Assembly (NCBI GenBank): GCA_029776255.1
Contig: JAKOTN010000083.1
Span: forward strand, 1-64,000
Length of the DNA stretch: 64,000 bases
Direction of reading: 5' to 3'
Source of the DNA: Pseudomonadota bacterium
GTDB taxonomy: Bacteria; Pseudomonadota; Gammaproteobacteria; Burkholderiales; Rhodocyclaceae
The position numbers and the translations under genes were made by a program. Positions 45,806 to 54,557 of this stretch are shown here, in pieces. The notes below the pieces were generated by a model that worked only from the letters and a program-made list of their open reading frames with translations, was not told where the DNA came from and searched no databases. Every line of letters begins with the position of its first letter. Within the stretch, counting starts at the first letter, position 1.

Positions 45806-46786
45806 TCAGCGGATTGAAAATTTCCCGAAGTCAAACAACGAACTTGCCGTACCTTGTCCGCCACCCGCTCGCAAACGTTTGGCAAAACGTTCGGCGATGT
45901 TTTCCTTGATCGTGTAATCAACCACTCGGTCCGCCTTGATCACGTCACGCGCCACCGAGCCAACAGTGCCCAAACCGTCAGCCAGCCCTAATTGAACACT
46001 TTGCGCGCCAGTCCACATCAGACCGGAGAACATGTCCGGTATTTCTTTCAAGCGGTCGCTCCTACCGCGCCGCACCACGTCGATAAATTGCTGGTGGATT
46101 TCGCGAAGTAGCACCTGTGCATGCGCTCTTTGCTTCACGTCCTGCGGCGAGAACGGATCAAGAAAACCCTTGTTTTCGCCGGCCGTCAGCAAACGCCGTT
46201 CCACCCCCAATTTTTCCATTGTCCCCGTAAAACCAAAACCGTCCATCAACACGCCAATAGACCCGACGATACTGGCCTTATCGACAAAGATTTTGTCTGC
46301 CGCCACGGCAATATAGTAGCCGCCGGACGCACACAAATCCTCGACGACGACGTAAAGGGGAATTTGCGGGTGTTTGGTGCGCAAGCGACGGATTTCGTCA
46401 TGCACGATGCCTGCCTGCACCGGGCTACCGCCAGGGCTATTGACCTGCAATATCACGCCAGCGGTTTTTTTGTCTTCAAAAGCCGCCTGCAACGCCTCGC
46501 CGATATTTTGCGCACTCGCTTCGCCGCTCGACTCTATGGTGCCATGCAAACGCACCAGCGCCGTATGGCGCCCTCCATCAGCCAGTTGATCGGAGTCATC
46601 CCAATCGACGACCATGATCAGCACCACGACGAAATAGATCAACGCGGACAGTTTGAAGAATACCCCCCACCGTCTTCTGGCTCGCTGCTCGTTCAGCGAG
46701 GCAAAAGCAATCCTCTCCAATAACTGTCGCTCCCAGGCGGGTTGACCTGGGTTCTCGTCACCTGCTTTCTCTTCGGAGGAATTCAA
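45806..46786 (-). CDS. sppA: Signal peptide peptidase SppA (S49 family)
   Basis: A membrane-bound serine protease that degrades cleaved signal peptides. The protein has one N-terminal membrane helix (GVFFKLSALIYFVVVLIMVV), the S49 block VILQVNSPGGSPVQAGIVHDEI, the catalytic-serine motif EDLCASGGYYIAVAADKIF and ASIVGSIGVLMDGFGF. The start is uncertain: no ATG lies before the membrane helix. TTG at 46786, with GAGAG 8 bases upstream, gives 326 residues and a 29-base overlap with the Rieske gene; another TTG at 46834 is possible. Confidence 0.9.
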   Translation of the reverse strand: MNSSEEKAGDENPGQPAWERQLLERIAFASLNEQRARRRWGVFFKLSALIYFVVVLIMVVDWDDSDQLADGGRHTALVRLHGTIESSGEASAQNIGEALQAAFEDKKTAGVILQVNSPGGSPVQAGIVHDEIRRLRTKHPQIPLYVVVEDLCASGGYYIAVAADKIFVDKASIVGSIGVLMDGFGFTGTMEKLGVERRLLTAGENKGFLDPFSPQDVKQRAHAQVLLREIHQQFIDVVRRGRSDRLKEIPDMFSGLMWTGAQSVQLGLADGLGTVGSVARDVIKADRVVDYTIKENIAERFAKRLRAGGGQGTASSLFDFGKFSIR

Positions 46787-47138
46787 TTGTCTTGCTCTCG
46801 TCCAATAAATATACGATCCCGCCTTGCTCTTCAACAGGTAGCGGTATTAAGCCGTTGCCATGGCAACGACCCGCCAGGCAGCGACCATTTTCAGGCGAAT
46901 AAAGAGCGCCATGCGTGGCGCAGATCAAGTATACCTTTGAATCGTCGAAAAACTCCGTCTCTTGCCAGTCAAGCTCGACCGGCACGTGTCCGCAGCGATT
47001 GAGGTACGCGAATACTCTGCCTCGAAAACGGACAGCGAACGCGGACTGTCCGCCGCCTTCGACGCCAGCAGAGAAGCGAACACCCCGCCCGCCGTCAAGC
47101 AATTCATCCGAGAAGCAAATTCGCCGCCTCGTCGTCAA
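46758..47138 (-). CDS. Rieske 2Fe-2S protein
   Basis: A 126-residue Rieske ferredoxin-type protein. The two ligand motifs are Cys49-Gly-His51 in LNRCGHVPVEL and Cys73-x2-His76 in LICATHGALYSPENGRC, which would hold a 2Fe-2S cluster. Such a gene precedes sppA in related genomes, and its partner oxidoreductase is not apparent here. It overlaps sppA. Confidence 0.88.
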   Translation of the reverse strand: MTTRRRICFSDELLDGGRGVRFSAGVEGGGQSAFAVRFRGRVFAYLNRCGHVPVELDWQETEFFDDSKVYLICATHGALYSPENGRCLAGRCHGNGLIPLPVEEQGGIVYLLDESKTIEFLRRESR

Positions 47139-47302
47139 ACCAGAAGGCCCACCTCATCAAATGGACAAGACCCGCGCGAAACGTACACCCGCCTAGTTTT
47201 GCCGCTTCCCGAAACGCGTAGAGAAAGACAAATCCACGTAACGCCGGGCCCCGGTCTGACTGGATGGCTGGAAATAATCGCCCAAAGAGCAAGGCATCGC
47301 CG

Positions 47303-48178
47303 CTAGGCGAACGGGTCGTTGCGCAAACCGCCGAGGGCAAAAAAAGTCCGCATGTCGTTCAAATCGCGGCGGTAGCGCGGTCGTAGCGCTTTATACATGC
47401 CGGCGATGCGGTCACGAAGAGCGATGGGCAACGGCTTGTCCTCCGTCTTCACGATGACTAGAAACGGCACCTTGAATGTGGATTCGACTTTGACGGCCTG
47501 TGAAAAATAACGATCGACCAGCGAGTCAAAGTCCTCTTTCAGGAATGCCGCCCGTAGAGAGCGCTCGTAATCCAGGGAAAAAAGATGCGGTTGGTGCTGC
47601 GAGTTCATGTACGCGAAGAAAATCACCGACTTTAGTGACTTAAGCCGGCCAAAGTCGGTCAGGTACACCGCCCCTCCAGGCTTTAGAACGCGACGAATCT
47701 CGGCGAAACAGTCGTCCAGATGCTTAAGAGTGGGCAAATGATGCAAAGCCATGGTGCTGATCACGGCATCGACACTGCCATCGCCGATATTTTCCAGGCG
47801 CGTGATATCGCCTTGAGAGAAACCGACATTGCTCAAACCGAGTGTACGCACATGCCGCTCTGCGTCCTCAAGCATTCTATCTGACAGATCCACACCCTTG
47901 AATTTGGTCTCAGGATTGAACTGCGCGATCTGCGCAAGTTGAGTTGCCGGCCCGCACCCAAGGTCAAGAACCGACCGACACCCTTGTATGACCTGCGTAA
48001 TGTGCGCCGAATGAAACAGGTAGGATGAAGCCATGATGCCGTCTATCCGACCGGCTTCCGCATAAGCCGCGACCTGTTGCGGGTCGTCCATGACCAAATC
48101 GGGCTCTGGTTCACGCGGCAAACTCCGCGCAACCAGCAACTCACGTAGAAATGTCGGAATTAAGGCTGGATTCGGCAT
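47303..48178 (-). CDS. Class I SAM-dependent methyltransferase
   Basis: A 291-residue methyltransferase with the SAM motif SVLDLGCGPATQLAQIAQF (about 71-89), the acidic post-motif GVDLSDRMLEDAERHV, and ISTMALHHLPTLKHLDDCFAEIRRVLKPGG (motif III with the Leu-Lys-Pro-Gly turn), as in UbiE-type enzymes. The C-terminal 100 residues are helical and basic. Substrate unknown. It replaces, at this position, the rluC and HAD-hydrolase genes that I would expect beside the Rieske gene in relatives. A terminator for the upstream PEP-CTERM gene precedes it. Confidence 0.8.
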   Translation of the reverse strand: MPNPALIPTFLRELLVARSLPREPEPDLVMDDPQQVAAYAEAGRIDGIMASSYLFHSAHITQVIQGCRSVLDLGCGPATQLAQIAQFNPETKFKGVDLSDRMLEDAERHVRTLGLSNVGFSQGDITRLENIGDGSVDAVISTMALHHLPTLKHLDDCFAEIRRVLKPGGAVYLTDFGRLKSLKSVIFFAYMNSQHQPHLFSLDYERSLRAAFLKEDFDSLVDRYFSQAVKVESTFKVPFLVIVKTEDKPLPIALRDRIAGMYKALRPRYRRDLNDMRTFFALGGLRNDPFA

Positions 48179-48192
48179 CGCTTCTTTATAGA

Positions 48193-48231
48193 CAAAAAAA
48201 ACCCGCTTGACAAGCAAGCGGGCTTTTTTAC
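48193..48231 (-). terminator. Terminator of the PEP-CTERM gene
   Basis: On the minus strand GCCCGCTTG-cttgt-CAAGCGGGT is followed by TTTTTTTGTC, just after the PEP-CTERM stop codon and before the methyltransferase start. Confidence 0.85.
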
Positions 48232-48265
48232 TTTCGAGGGCAAGCCCTCCTTGGCGATTTTTTTC

Positions 48266-49057
48266 TTAAGCCGCCTTGCGCTTCCGTCCCGAGGAAGCCA
48301 TGCCCAGCAGGCCGATACCCAGCAGGGCCAGCACGCTCGGCTCGGGAACAGTCTTGCCACGCAGGTCCGCGGAACCCGCCAAGCACCAGTCGCCCTCGAC
48401 AGCGGTGCCGTTAAAGCAACGCGACTGGTCGTCATTGGGGTTCAGCACGAAGTTGTTGGCCGAAGTGGTCAACACGATGTCGGCAAACCCACCATCACCA
48501 TCGCCAACAGTGTTGGCGTTCAGGAACTGCTGGACGTCAGCCAAGCCGGTGCCCGCCGAGGTATTGACATCCAGCAAACCGTTACCGGAGAAGGACAGCG
48601 TGTTACCCGTCAGATTTCCGTTAGCGGTCAGTGTGTTCGCCGAACCGAACATTCCGTGCCCATCAAGGGTCGCCCACAGTGTGCCGCCTTGAATCAGCGT
48701 CAAATTCGTGGCCGAGGACTGGTTGAGCAGATTGAAGTTGGCGAGCTTGTAAACCAAGACCGTACCGCCAGTGAAGTCGGTATGGCTACCCGAGAAGTTC
48801 GTGGTCGTGTAGTCCTTGAAAAAGAAAAAGAGCTTGTCGCCGCCAGCGTAATTAATGTTGCCATTAACGGTGTTGACCACGCCATAACCCATGATCTTCT
48901 GGCCATTGCCGGTAACGGTGGTTTCAGCCAGGGTCGTGGTTTCCAGATGGGTACCGAACGAACCGAAGTCGACACCACCCACAACGACTGCGGAAGCAGC
49001 GCCGGAAGCCAGCATTCCCAAGCCGCAAATGGCGGAAGCTAGAATTTTTGTCTTCAT
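48266..49057 (-). CDS. PEP-CTERM sorting-domain protein
   Basis: A 263-residue exported protein with a signal peptide (MKTKILASAICGLGMLASGAASA), a low-complexity threonine/asparagine/glycine-rich body with repeated beta-strand patterns, and the C-terminal sorting signal VPEPSVLALLGIGLLGMASS plus GRKRK. Such proteins are cut and sorted by EpsH-type exosortases in strains that make exopolysaccharide; no exosortase is in this window. It has a cysteine pair near the end (RCFNG, DWCLAG). The ATG follows AGGA. A sigma-54-type promoter lies about 90 bases upstream. It ends in a strong terminator. Confidence 0.9.
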   Translation of the reverse strand: MKTKILASAICGLGMLASGAASAVVVGGVDFGSFGTHLETTTLAETTVTGNGQKIMGYGVVNTVNGNINYAGGDKLFFFFKDYTTTNFSGSHTDFTGGTVLVYKLANFNLLNQSSATNLTLIQGGTLWATLDGHGMFGSANTLTANGNLTGNTLSFSGNGLLDVNTSAGTGLADVQQFLNANTVGDGDGGFADIVLTTSANNFVLNPNDDQSRCFNGTAVEGDWCLAGSADLRGKTVPEPSVLALLGIGLLGMASSGRKRKAA

Positions 49058-49113
49058 CACAAATGTCCTTTAGTGAAATAAAAGATAGTCCGTTGAACTT
49101 TGCGACGTTATTT

Positions 49114-49129
49114 GATGAAACGTTTCGTC
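49114..49129 (-). promoter_or_regulatory. Palindrome in the leader of the PEP-CTERM gene
   Basis: GAAACGTTTC (49117-49126) is a perfect 10-base palindrome, extended to GATGAAACGTTTCGTC with mismatches, between the predicted transcription start and the ATG. It could be an operator site; function inferred. Confidence 0.4.
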
Positions 49130-49146
49130 GGACTCGACAGAAATAA

Positions 49147-49162
49147 AGCATGTAACGTGCCA
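49147..49162 (-). promoter_or_regulatory. Sigma-54 (RpoN) type promoter
   Basis: TGGCACGTTACATGCT on the minus strand matches the consensus TGGCACG-N4-TTGC with a single change. The invariant GG and GC are in place, 10 bases apart. Transcription would start near 49136, giving an 80-base leader to the PEP-CTERM gene. PEP-CTERM genes of other proteobacteria are known to be RpoN-dependent through PrsK/PrsR. Confidence 0.75.
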
Positions 49163-49353
49163 GAATTTATTTTCATTTATAAATCAATATTTTTTTCCAG
49201 AAACACACTTTACTCAACATCGATGTGTAAATTTTCCCGACACCCCCGCAAAACTTCTTGAGCGCGAATTATGACACATTCGGGGACGGCCGAGCCTCGC
49301 ATCCAGGCGGTTGAAACACTCCGGCTTTCAAGGAGATCTATGTGGCCTTGGAT

Positions 49354-50415
49354 TCAAAAGTTCAAACTTGATTTCACGGTAACGAACTCTCGTGGGCGAG
49401 CCGCCATGGTTCGAGGCAAGGAAGATCGTGGCGCTCCGAATGCCGCCAACGCGCCGAGAGCCACCAGCACCAGGAGCAGCGTCGAAGGTGACGGCAGCGC
49501 CCGAAACGCGGCGTCGGCAAGCAGGCGATGCCCTTGGGTGGTTGGGTGTATCGAGTCCCAGAAGAGGTATCTGTCGCCATTGACGGCGGAGGGATCGGTA
49601 ATCAACGGTACCGTCACGTTATCGAACCCAAACGCCGAGGGGGCGTTCTCGACGGCATTGACCAGGCCGAACATGTCGACGGTATAGAGATCGGCCTGAA
49701 ACGCAGGATCGCTCATCAGCGTCGCCAGCAAAGCGCTTAATTGACGATTGAAATCGACGGTGAGCACGGACAGCAGCGACCGGATACCCGGCGGGAGAGC
49801 CGGATCGGCGAAGTAGGGTGCGCTGCTGGCATCGATCTGATTTGGCAATAGAACGCGCCGGGCGCCGTTCCGGTCAATCATCCGCAATTCCGATGCCAAC
49901 TCGTCGATTGCTCGCGAAACCATTTCCAGACCGGTGATGAGGTGTCCGGTGAGCGCCGCCTGCAACAAGTTTTGCGACCCGGCCCAAAACAGAACCAATT
50001 GGTCAGCACCGAAACCCGTCGGATTCGCGGCCATAAATTGCTGAATTTGCTTGCCGGTATCGGAGACGAATTGCGTTTGCCCTGGAATGGCGATCGACGG
50101 CCTCAGGCGCGTGCCTTGCCCGATGGCTGAACCGGCATAGGCGTAACCCGTGCCCGCCACGTCGCTCTGGCTGGCCGTCGGGTCGGCAATCCGAAGCGTT
50201 TGAGCCAAATAGTCGACCCAGATCGGTCCATTCGACAGCCGGCCAGCATAATAAGGCGGCGGTGGGTCCGGGATCAGCCCGCCATTATGGCTATCCGCAT
50301 GGACGTTGCCGACATCGGACAGACTGTCGCCAAAAACGACCAGTTGCCCTGCCCGCGGCCCGGTGGAAAAAAACACCACGACAAGGAACAGGAAAAACCG
50401 TTTGATGCGTTTCAT
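49354..50415 (-). CDS. GDSL-type (SGNH) esterase with PEP-CTERM-like tail
   Basis: A 353-residue exported esterase/lipase: signal peptide (KRIKRFFLFLVVVFFSTGPRAG), the nucleophile Ser31 in VVFGDSLSDVGN, the NGPIWVDYLAQ and FWAGSQNLL blocks and the late DSIHPTTQGHRLLADAA with the catalytic Asp/His. The C-terminus SPSTLLLVLVALGALAAF looks like a PEP-CTERM membrane anchor, but the PEP triplet is replaced (PSPST), and it continues about 30 residues with arginines. Encoded 51 bases after phoR, so it may belong to the phoBR unit. Substrate unknown. Confidence 0.8.
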   Translation of the reverse strand: MKRIKRFFLFLVVVFFSTGPRAGQLVVFGDSLSDVGNVHADSHNGGLIPDPPPPYYAGRLSNGPIWVDYLAQTLRIADPTASQSDVAGTGYAYAGSAIGQGTRLRPSIAIPGQTQFVSDTGKQIQQFMAANPTGFGADQLVLFWAGSQNLLQAALTGHLITGLEMVSRAIDELASELRMIDRNGARRVLLPNQIDASSAPYFADPALPPGIRSLLSVLTVDFNRQLSALLATLMSDPAFQADLYTVDMFGLVNAVENAPSAFGFDNVTVPLITDPSAVNGDRYLFWDSIHPTTQGHRLLADAAFRALPSPSTLLLVLVALGALAAFGAPRSSLPRTMAARPREFVTVKSSLNF

Positions 50416-50466
50416 ACTCGCCCCCTTCTGGTTTATGGCTCCTTCGACACCTCGACCGGCGGGCGA

Positions 50467-51768
50467 CTATGCGCCGGTCACTCTGCTTGCGGGAAAACGC
50501 GCGGCGAAACGGCTGCCGACACCCGGCGTGCTCTTGATGTCGAGGTGAACCTGGTGACGACCGAGCGAATGTTTGACAATGGCCAATCCCAGACCGGTTC
50601 CGCCCGCATCGCGGGAACGTCCGCGATCGACGCGGTAGAAACGTTCGGTGAGGCGTGGAATGTGTTTCGGATCGATGCCGATGCCGGTATCCTGCACGGC
50701 GAACTCGGCGCCCCGCGCATCCGCGCGCCAACTGATGGTCACCGTGCCACCTGCGGGAGTATAGCGCACGGCGTTGGCCACCAGATTGGTGAAAGCGCTG
50801 ACCAACTCCGTTTCCGAACCGCGCAAATCCACTTGCCCGTCCGCTTCGATGACGATGCGATGGCGTCCGGCGGACAGGGATTCGGCGTCGCGACGCAGCT
50901 TGTCGACCACGTTCGCCATATCGACGACGGCGTCTTCCGGCGGCGGCGCCGATTCGATTGACGACAGGGCGAGAAGATCCTGCATGATCGATTGCATGCG
51001 CGCGGATTGCTCGGACATCATCTCCAGATAACGACGCTGCTCTTCGCCGTCGAGATCGATTTCGAGCAGGGTTTCGAGGAAACCGGCCAAAACGGTGAGC
51101 GGGGTGCGCAATTCATGCGAGACGTTGGCGACAAAGTCGCGGCGCATGCGATCCAGCAGATCGGCCTGGGTCACGTCCTTGATCTGCATCAGCCAGCGGT
51201 TGTCGGCGCAGGGAATCACGTGAATGGACAGGACCAGATCGATGTTGCGCTCGGAACGCATGCTTAGGGGGCGGACAAAATCGGCGGCTTGCAAATAGGC
51301 CAGGAACTCGGGCTGGCGGACAAGATCGCCAATCGGCTGGCCGCGATCGATTCGCGCCAGCACCCCAAGCTGACTCTCGGCCTTGGTGTTGCAAAACAAC
51401 AGGCGATATTGCTGGTCCAATAGCACGACGCCGTCGGTCAGCGCCTGGACGGCGGCGATCAGCATGTCGCGGTGGCAATCGTGGTCGGCGAACGGGCCGC
51501 GCGATGGCTTTTCTTGCCCGTCACGCCCTGTAAGGCATTCAAAAACGCCATCCCGGGCGTTACCGTCATTCAGGCGGTCATCAACCCGACGTTTTCCAAA
51601 CCCGCGCCTCATTCGAGGAAAGTTCCGCCCGTGCAGCAGAATTTGCAGCACGAGAGCGGCACAGAAAACCGCCCAGCCTGCCTCGGGAAAAACGAAAATT
51701 CCTGCCGGCAATGCCACGCCCGCTGCCAGGATCGCCACGACAACCGTCCGGTAAAGGTTTGATCGCAC
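50467..51768 (-). CDS. phoR: Phosphate regulon sensor histidine kinase PhoR
   Basis: Membrane sensor kinase that responds to phosphate limitation. The 433-residue protein has N-terminal hydrophobic segments (TVVVAILAAGVALPAGIFVF, WAVFCAALVLQILLH), a PAS domain with LTDGVVLLDQQYRLLFCN, the phospho-acceptor H box ANVSHELRTPLTVLAGFLETLL, and the ATP-binding N, G1 and G2 boxes (NLVANAVRYTPAGG, QDTGIGIDPKHI, GGTGLGLAIVKH). The GTG at 51768, five bases after the phoB stop, is preferred over a longer frame overlapping phoB. Forms an operon with phoB. Confidence 0.93.
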   Translation of the reverse strand: MRSNLYRTVVVAILAAGVALPAGIFVFPEAGWAVFCAALVLQILLHGRNFPRMRRGFGKRRVDDRLNDGNARDGVFECLTGRDGQEKPSRGPFADHDCHRDMLIAAVQALTDGVVLLDQQYRLLFCNTKAESQLGVLARIDRGQPIGDLVRQPEFLAYLQAADFVRPLSMRSERNIDLVLSIHVIPCADNRWLMQIKDVTQADLLDRMRRDFVANVSHELRTPLTVLAGFLETLLEIDLDGEEQRRYLEMMSEQSARMQSIMQDLLALSSIESAPPPEDAVVDMANVVDKLRRDAESLSAGRHRIVIEADGQVDLRGSETELVSAFTNLVANAVRYTPAGGTVTISWRADARGAEFAVQDTGIGIDPKHIPRLTERFYRVDRGRSRDAGGTGLGLAIVKHSLGRHQVHLDIKSTPGVGSRFAARFPASRVTGA

Positions 51769-51772
51769 CCTT

Positions 51773-52459
51773 TCAGGCGCCTTTGAATCGATAACCCGTG
51801 CCGCGCACCGTTTCCACCCGCTCGTGATTGCCGGACGGTTCGAGTGCCGAGCGCAGTCGGCGGATATGCACATCGACGGTGCGCTCTTCGATGAAAACGT
51901 GGTCACCCCACACCTCGTCGAGCAGTTGCGCGCGGCTATAGACGCGCTCGGCGTGGGTCATGAAAAAAAACAACAAACGAAATTCGGTCGGTCCCAGTTC
52001 GACGGGCTGACCGGCAGCCAGGACGCGGTGCGTCGCCGGATTCAGCCGCAGGGTGCCAATTTCGACCGCCTTGTCCGCCAGATGCGGCGCGCGGCGGCGC
52101 AGGACGGCGCGAACGCGGGCCACCAGTTCCCTCGGCGAAAACGGCTTGGTGATATAGTCGTCCGCCCCGGCTTCCAGCCCCTGGACCTTGTCTTCCTCAC
52201 CGACCCGTGCGGTGAGCATGATGATCGGCAATTCGCGGGTCCGGTCGTCGGCGCGCAGCTTCTTGGCCAGACCCACACCGGATTGCCCAGGCAGCATCCA
52301 GTCGAGCACCAGCAAATCGGGCAAGACACCGCGAATGGCGGACTCGGCTTCCTCGGCGGTTCCCGCGCGTTCCACCGTGAAACCGGCGTGCCGGAGATTG
52401 ACGGCCACCAGTTCCAGAATCGCCGGTTCGTCTTCAACGACAAGAATCGTGGTGCTCAC
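51773..52459 (-). CDS. phoB: Phosphate regulon response regulator PhoB
   Basis: DNA-binding response regulator activated by PhoR. The 228-residue protein has the receiver residues Asp10, the phosphorylated Asp53 in LLVLDWMLP, and Lys105 in YITKPFS. The OmpR-type winged helix carries VELGPTEFRLLFFFMTHAE and RTVDVHIRRLRSAL. PhoB rather than another OmpR family member is supported by the partner PhoR. No Pho box could be made out in the 288 bases upstream. Confidence 0.93.
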   Translation of the reverse strand: MSTTILVVEDEPAILELVAVNLRHAGFTVERAGTAEEAESAIRGVLPDLLVLDWMLPGQSGVGLAKKLRADDRTRELPIIMLTARVGEEDKVQGLEAGADDYITKPFSPRELVARVRAVLRRRAPHLADKAVEIGTLRLNPATHRVLAAGQPVELGPTEFRLLFFFMTHAERVYSRAQLLDEVWGDHVFIEERTVDVHIRRLRSALEPSGNHERVETVRGTGYRFKGA

Positions 52460-52747
52460 GCCGGCTCCTTTTCAGTCTCCGATTTGTCAATTTCCTTGCC
52501 TCCCGATGGAGAATGTCGCGCCCATCGCCAATGAACTCCGGCGCCCAGCGCCGTGTCGACCGTGCCGCCGACCGATGCCACGTCAGCCACAATCATGTCA
52601 CACTTGACCAACGGGAATGTAGCGGCCGAGAAGGGCGAGCGCGATGATCCGCTTCCGTGGGATACAAGGCATGCGAGAGGAATCGACCGCGGCACTCGTG
52701 CGCGCGCTCGGGAGCGTGTCGTTGAAGAAGGCACAAAAGCCGTCGAC

Positions 52748-53146
52748 ATGAACATCCTCTTTGTTCATCAGAACTTTCCCGGTCAGTATCGGCATCTGGC
52801 GCGCTATCTGGCGACCATTCCCGGCCATCGGGTCGTTTTCATCACGCAACGCGAGAGTGCCGGCTTGCCGGGGGACCAGACCGTCGTTTATCGGCCGCTA
52901 CGCCAAATCACGCCACACTGGCACCGTTGTTTGCGCGACACCGAGGCCGGGATCTTGACTGCCCAGGCGGTGGCGCGCGTGGCACTGCAACTCAAGAAAT
53001 CGGGGTTTGTTCCCGACGTGATGATCGGGCACAACGGTTGGGGCGAAATCTGGTATCTGAAGGATGTCTTTCCCCAAACGCCCCTGCTCGGCTACTTCGA
53101 ATTCCCTGGCGACGCGTTTATCCGACGTCCGCCAAGATTTTTGTAG
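52748..53146 (+). pseudogene. Truncated family 4 glycosyltransferase, N-terminal fragment
   Basis: ATG at 52748 begins MNILFVHQNFPGQYRHLARY, the N-terminus of a Glyco_trans_4 type glycosyltransferase (with HRVVFITQR and PDVMIGHNGWGEIWYLKDVFPQTPLLGYFEF). After LGYFEF near 53105 the family sequence stops abruptly and the frame runs as antisense of the efflux outer-membrane gene to TAG 53144-53146. Full-length relatives have about 400 residues, so two thirds are missing. This marks a deletion or rearrangement junction between the phoBR side and the efflux operon. Confidence 0.8.
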
Positions 53147-54537
53147 AGCTGCACGGCGGCGACCATGTTTTTGCTCCAGATGGCGATCACCGCGCTTTCG
53201 GCGTTCAATTCGCTGGCCTGCGCGGCGATGACGTTGAGCGCGTTGGCGGTTCCGGCGCGGTACTGGTTTTCGGCAATCGCCCGGGCCTTGCCGGCGGCCA
53301 CGAGAGCCGCTTGCTGCGAGGCGCTTTCCTCGGCCAGCCGCCGCGTCGCCACCAGGTTGTCCTCGATTTCCTGGAACGCCGTCAGCACGGTTTGCCGGTA
53401 GCTGGCGACCGCCTGCTCATAAACCGCTTCCGCTTGCGACACCGCCGCCGAGCGGGCGCCGCCATCGAAAAGGGTCAGGGCGAGTGTCGGCCCGAGCGAC
53501 CAGAAACGCGCCGGAGCGCTGAGCAGATTGGCCAGTTGGCTGCGGCGATAGCCGCCATCGGCGCTCAGGTCGAGGGCGGGAAAATAAGCGGCCCGCGCCA
53601 CGCCGATTTGCGCGTTTGCCGCCGCCATCTGGCGTTCCGCCGAATAAATGTCGTAGCGACTTTCCAGCGCGACGGCGGGCACGAGGGTCGGCGCCGGCGG
53701 CACCGGCGGCAAGGCCGCCGCGTCCCTTGCCTCGGGAATGCTCAGGGCCGACGGCGGCTGGCCGATCAGCGTGGCGATCGCGTGCTCGGTTTGCGCGCGC
53801 AGCAGTTGCACGTCGGCCAGTTGGCCGCGGGTGGCGTTCAGTTGTGTTTCGGCTTGTGCCACGTCCAGCGACGAGGCGACGCCGGCGTCACGCCGGTTAC
53901 GGGTCAGTTCGAGAAAACGCTGATAGGCGGCCAAGGTGCGGGTCAGCAGACGCTGCTGGGCATCGGCGGCGCGCAACTGAAAGTAGCTCTGCGCCAGCAG
54001 CGCCACGGCGCTCAGCCGGACCGCGCCGACAACGCCTTCGCTGGCCTGTAGTTTGGCGCCGGCGGCATCGACCCCGCCCCGCACCCGGCCCCACAAATCG
54101 ATCTCCCACGCCGCCTGGGCGGAGAGCGTGTATGCCGTGCTCACCGTCGACGTCGATGCCGCCGAACCGCTGGCGGCGGTGCCGCTCCCCGAGCGACTGG
54201 CGGCGGCGGACGCGCCAAGCGTCGGAAAGAGTCCGGCACGCGCGCTGTTCAACGCCGCGTGCGCGGCCTTGTACTGGGCTTCGGCGAGCTTGACGTTCTG
54301 ATTGTCGACGATCAGTTGTTCGACCAACGCGTCGAGGGCCGGATCGGCAAAAACCCGCCACCACTTTTCCGGCTCGCGCAGCTCGCCGGTCGCCAGCCGC
54401 CACGGCCCCTCCTCCTTGTAGCCAGCCAGACCGTCCACCGTCGGGCGAGAATACTCGGGCGCCAGACCGCACGCGGTCAGGGCAATGGAGACAATGAAGG
54501 CGATTGACAACGGAATCGGCAGGCCACGACGTTGCAT
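53092..54537 (-). CDS. RND efflux outer-membrane lipoprotein (NodT family)
   Basis: The outer-membrane channel of the tripartite efflux pump encoded upstream. The 481-residue protein has a lipobox ending IALTAC (Cys23), and the two repeated TolC-like halves: QNVKLAEAQYKAAHAALNSARAGLFPTLGASAAAS, then RNRRDAGVASSLDVAQAETQLN in the first, with QAEAVYEQAVASYRQTVLTAFQEIEDNL and QYRAGTANALNVIAAQASELNAES in the second. It lies 20 bases after the mdtC-like gene. Its 3' end overlaps the truncated glycosyltransferase by 55 bases. Confidence 0.92.
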   Translation of the reverse strand: MQRRGLPIPLSIAFIVSIALTACGLAPEYSRPTVDGLAGYKEEGPWRLATGELREPEKWWRVFADPALDALVEQLIVDNQNVKLAEAQYKAAHAALNSARAGLFPTLGASAAASRSGSGTAASGSAASTSTVSTAYTLSAQAAWEIDLWGRVRGGVDAAGAKLQASEGVVGAVRLSAVALLAQSYFQLRAADAQQRLLTRTLAAYQRFLELTRNRRDAGVASSLDVAQAETQLNATRGQLADVQLLRAQTEHAIATLIGQPPSALSIPEARDAAALPPVPPAPTLVPAVALESRYDIYSAERQMAAANAQIGVARAAYFPALDLSADGGYRRSQLANLLSAPARFWSLGPTLALTLFDGGARSAAVSQAEAVYEQAVASYRQTVLTAFQEIEDNLVATRRLAEESASQQAALVAAGKARAIAENQYRAGTANALNVIAAQASELNAESAVIAIWSKNMVAAVQLYKNLGGRRINASPGNSK

Positions 54538-54557
54538 GATCAGTCTCTCCTCGGGGT

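Noticed and set aside
52927..54051. 374-codon plus-strand frame joining the glycosyltransferase fragment and the efflux gene
   Set aside because: It crosses the rearrangement junction in a wrong frame and reads the outer-membrane factor backwards.
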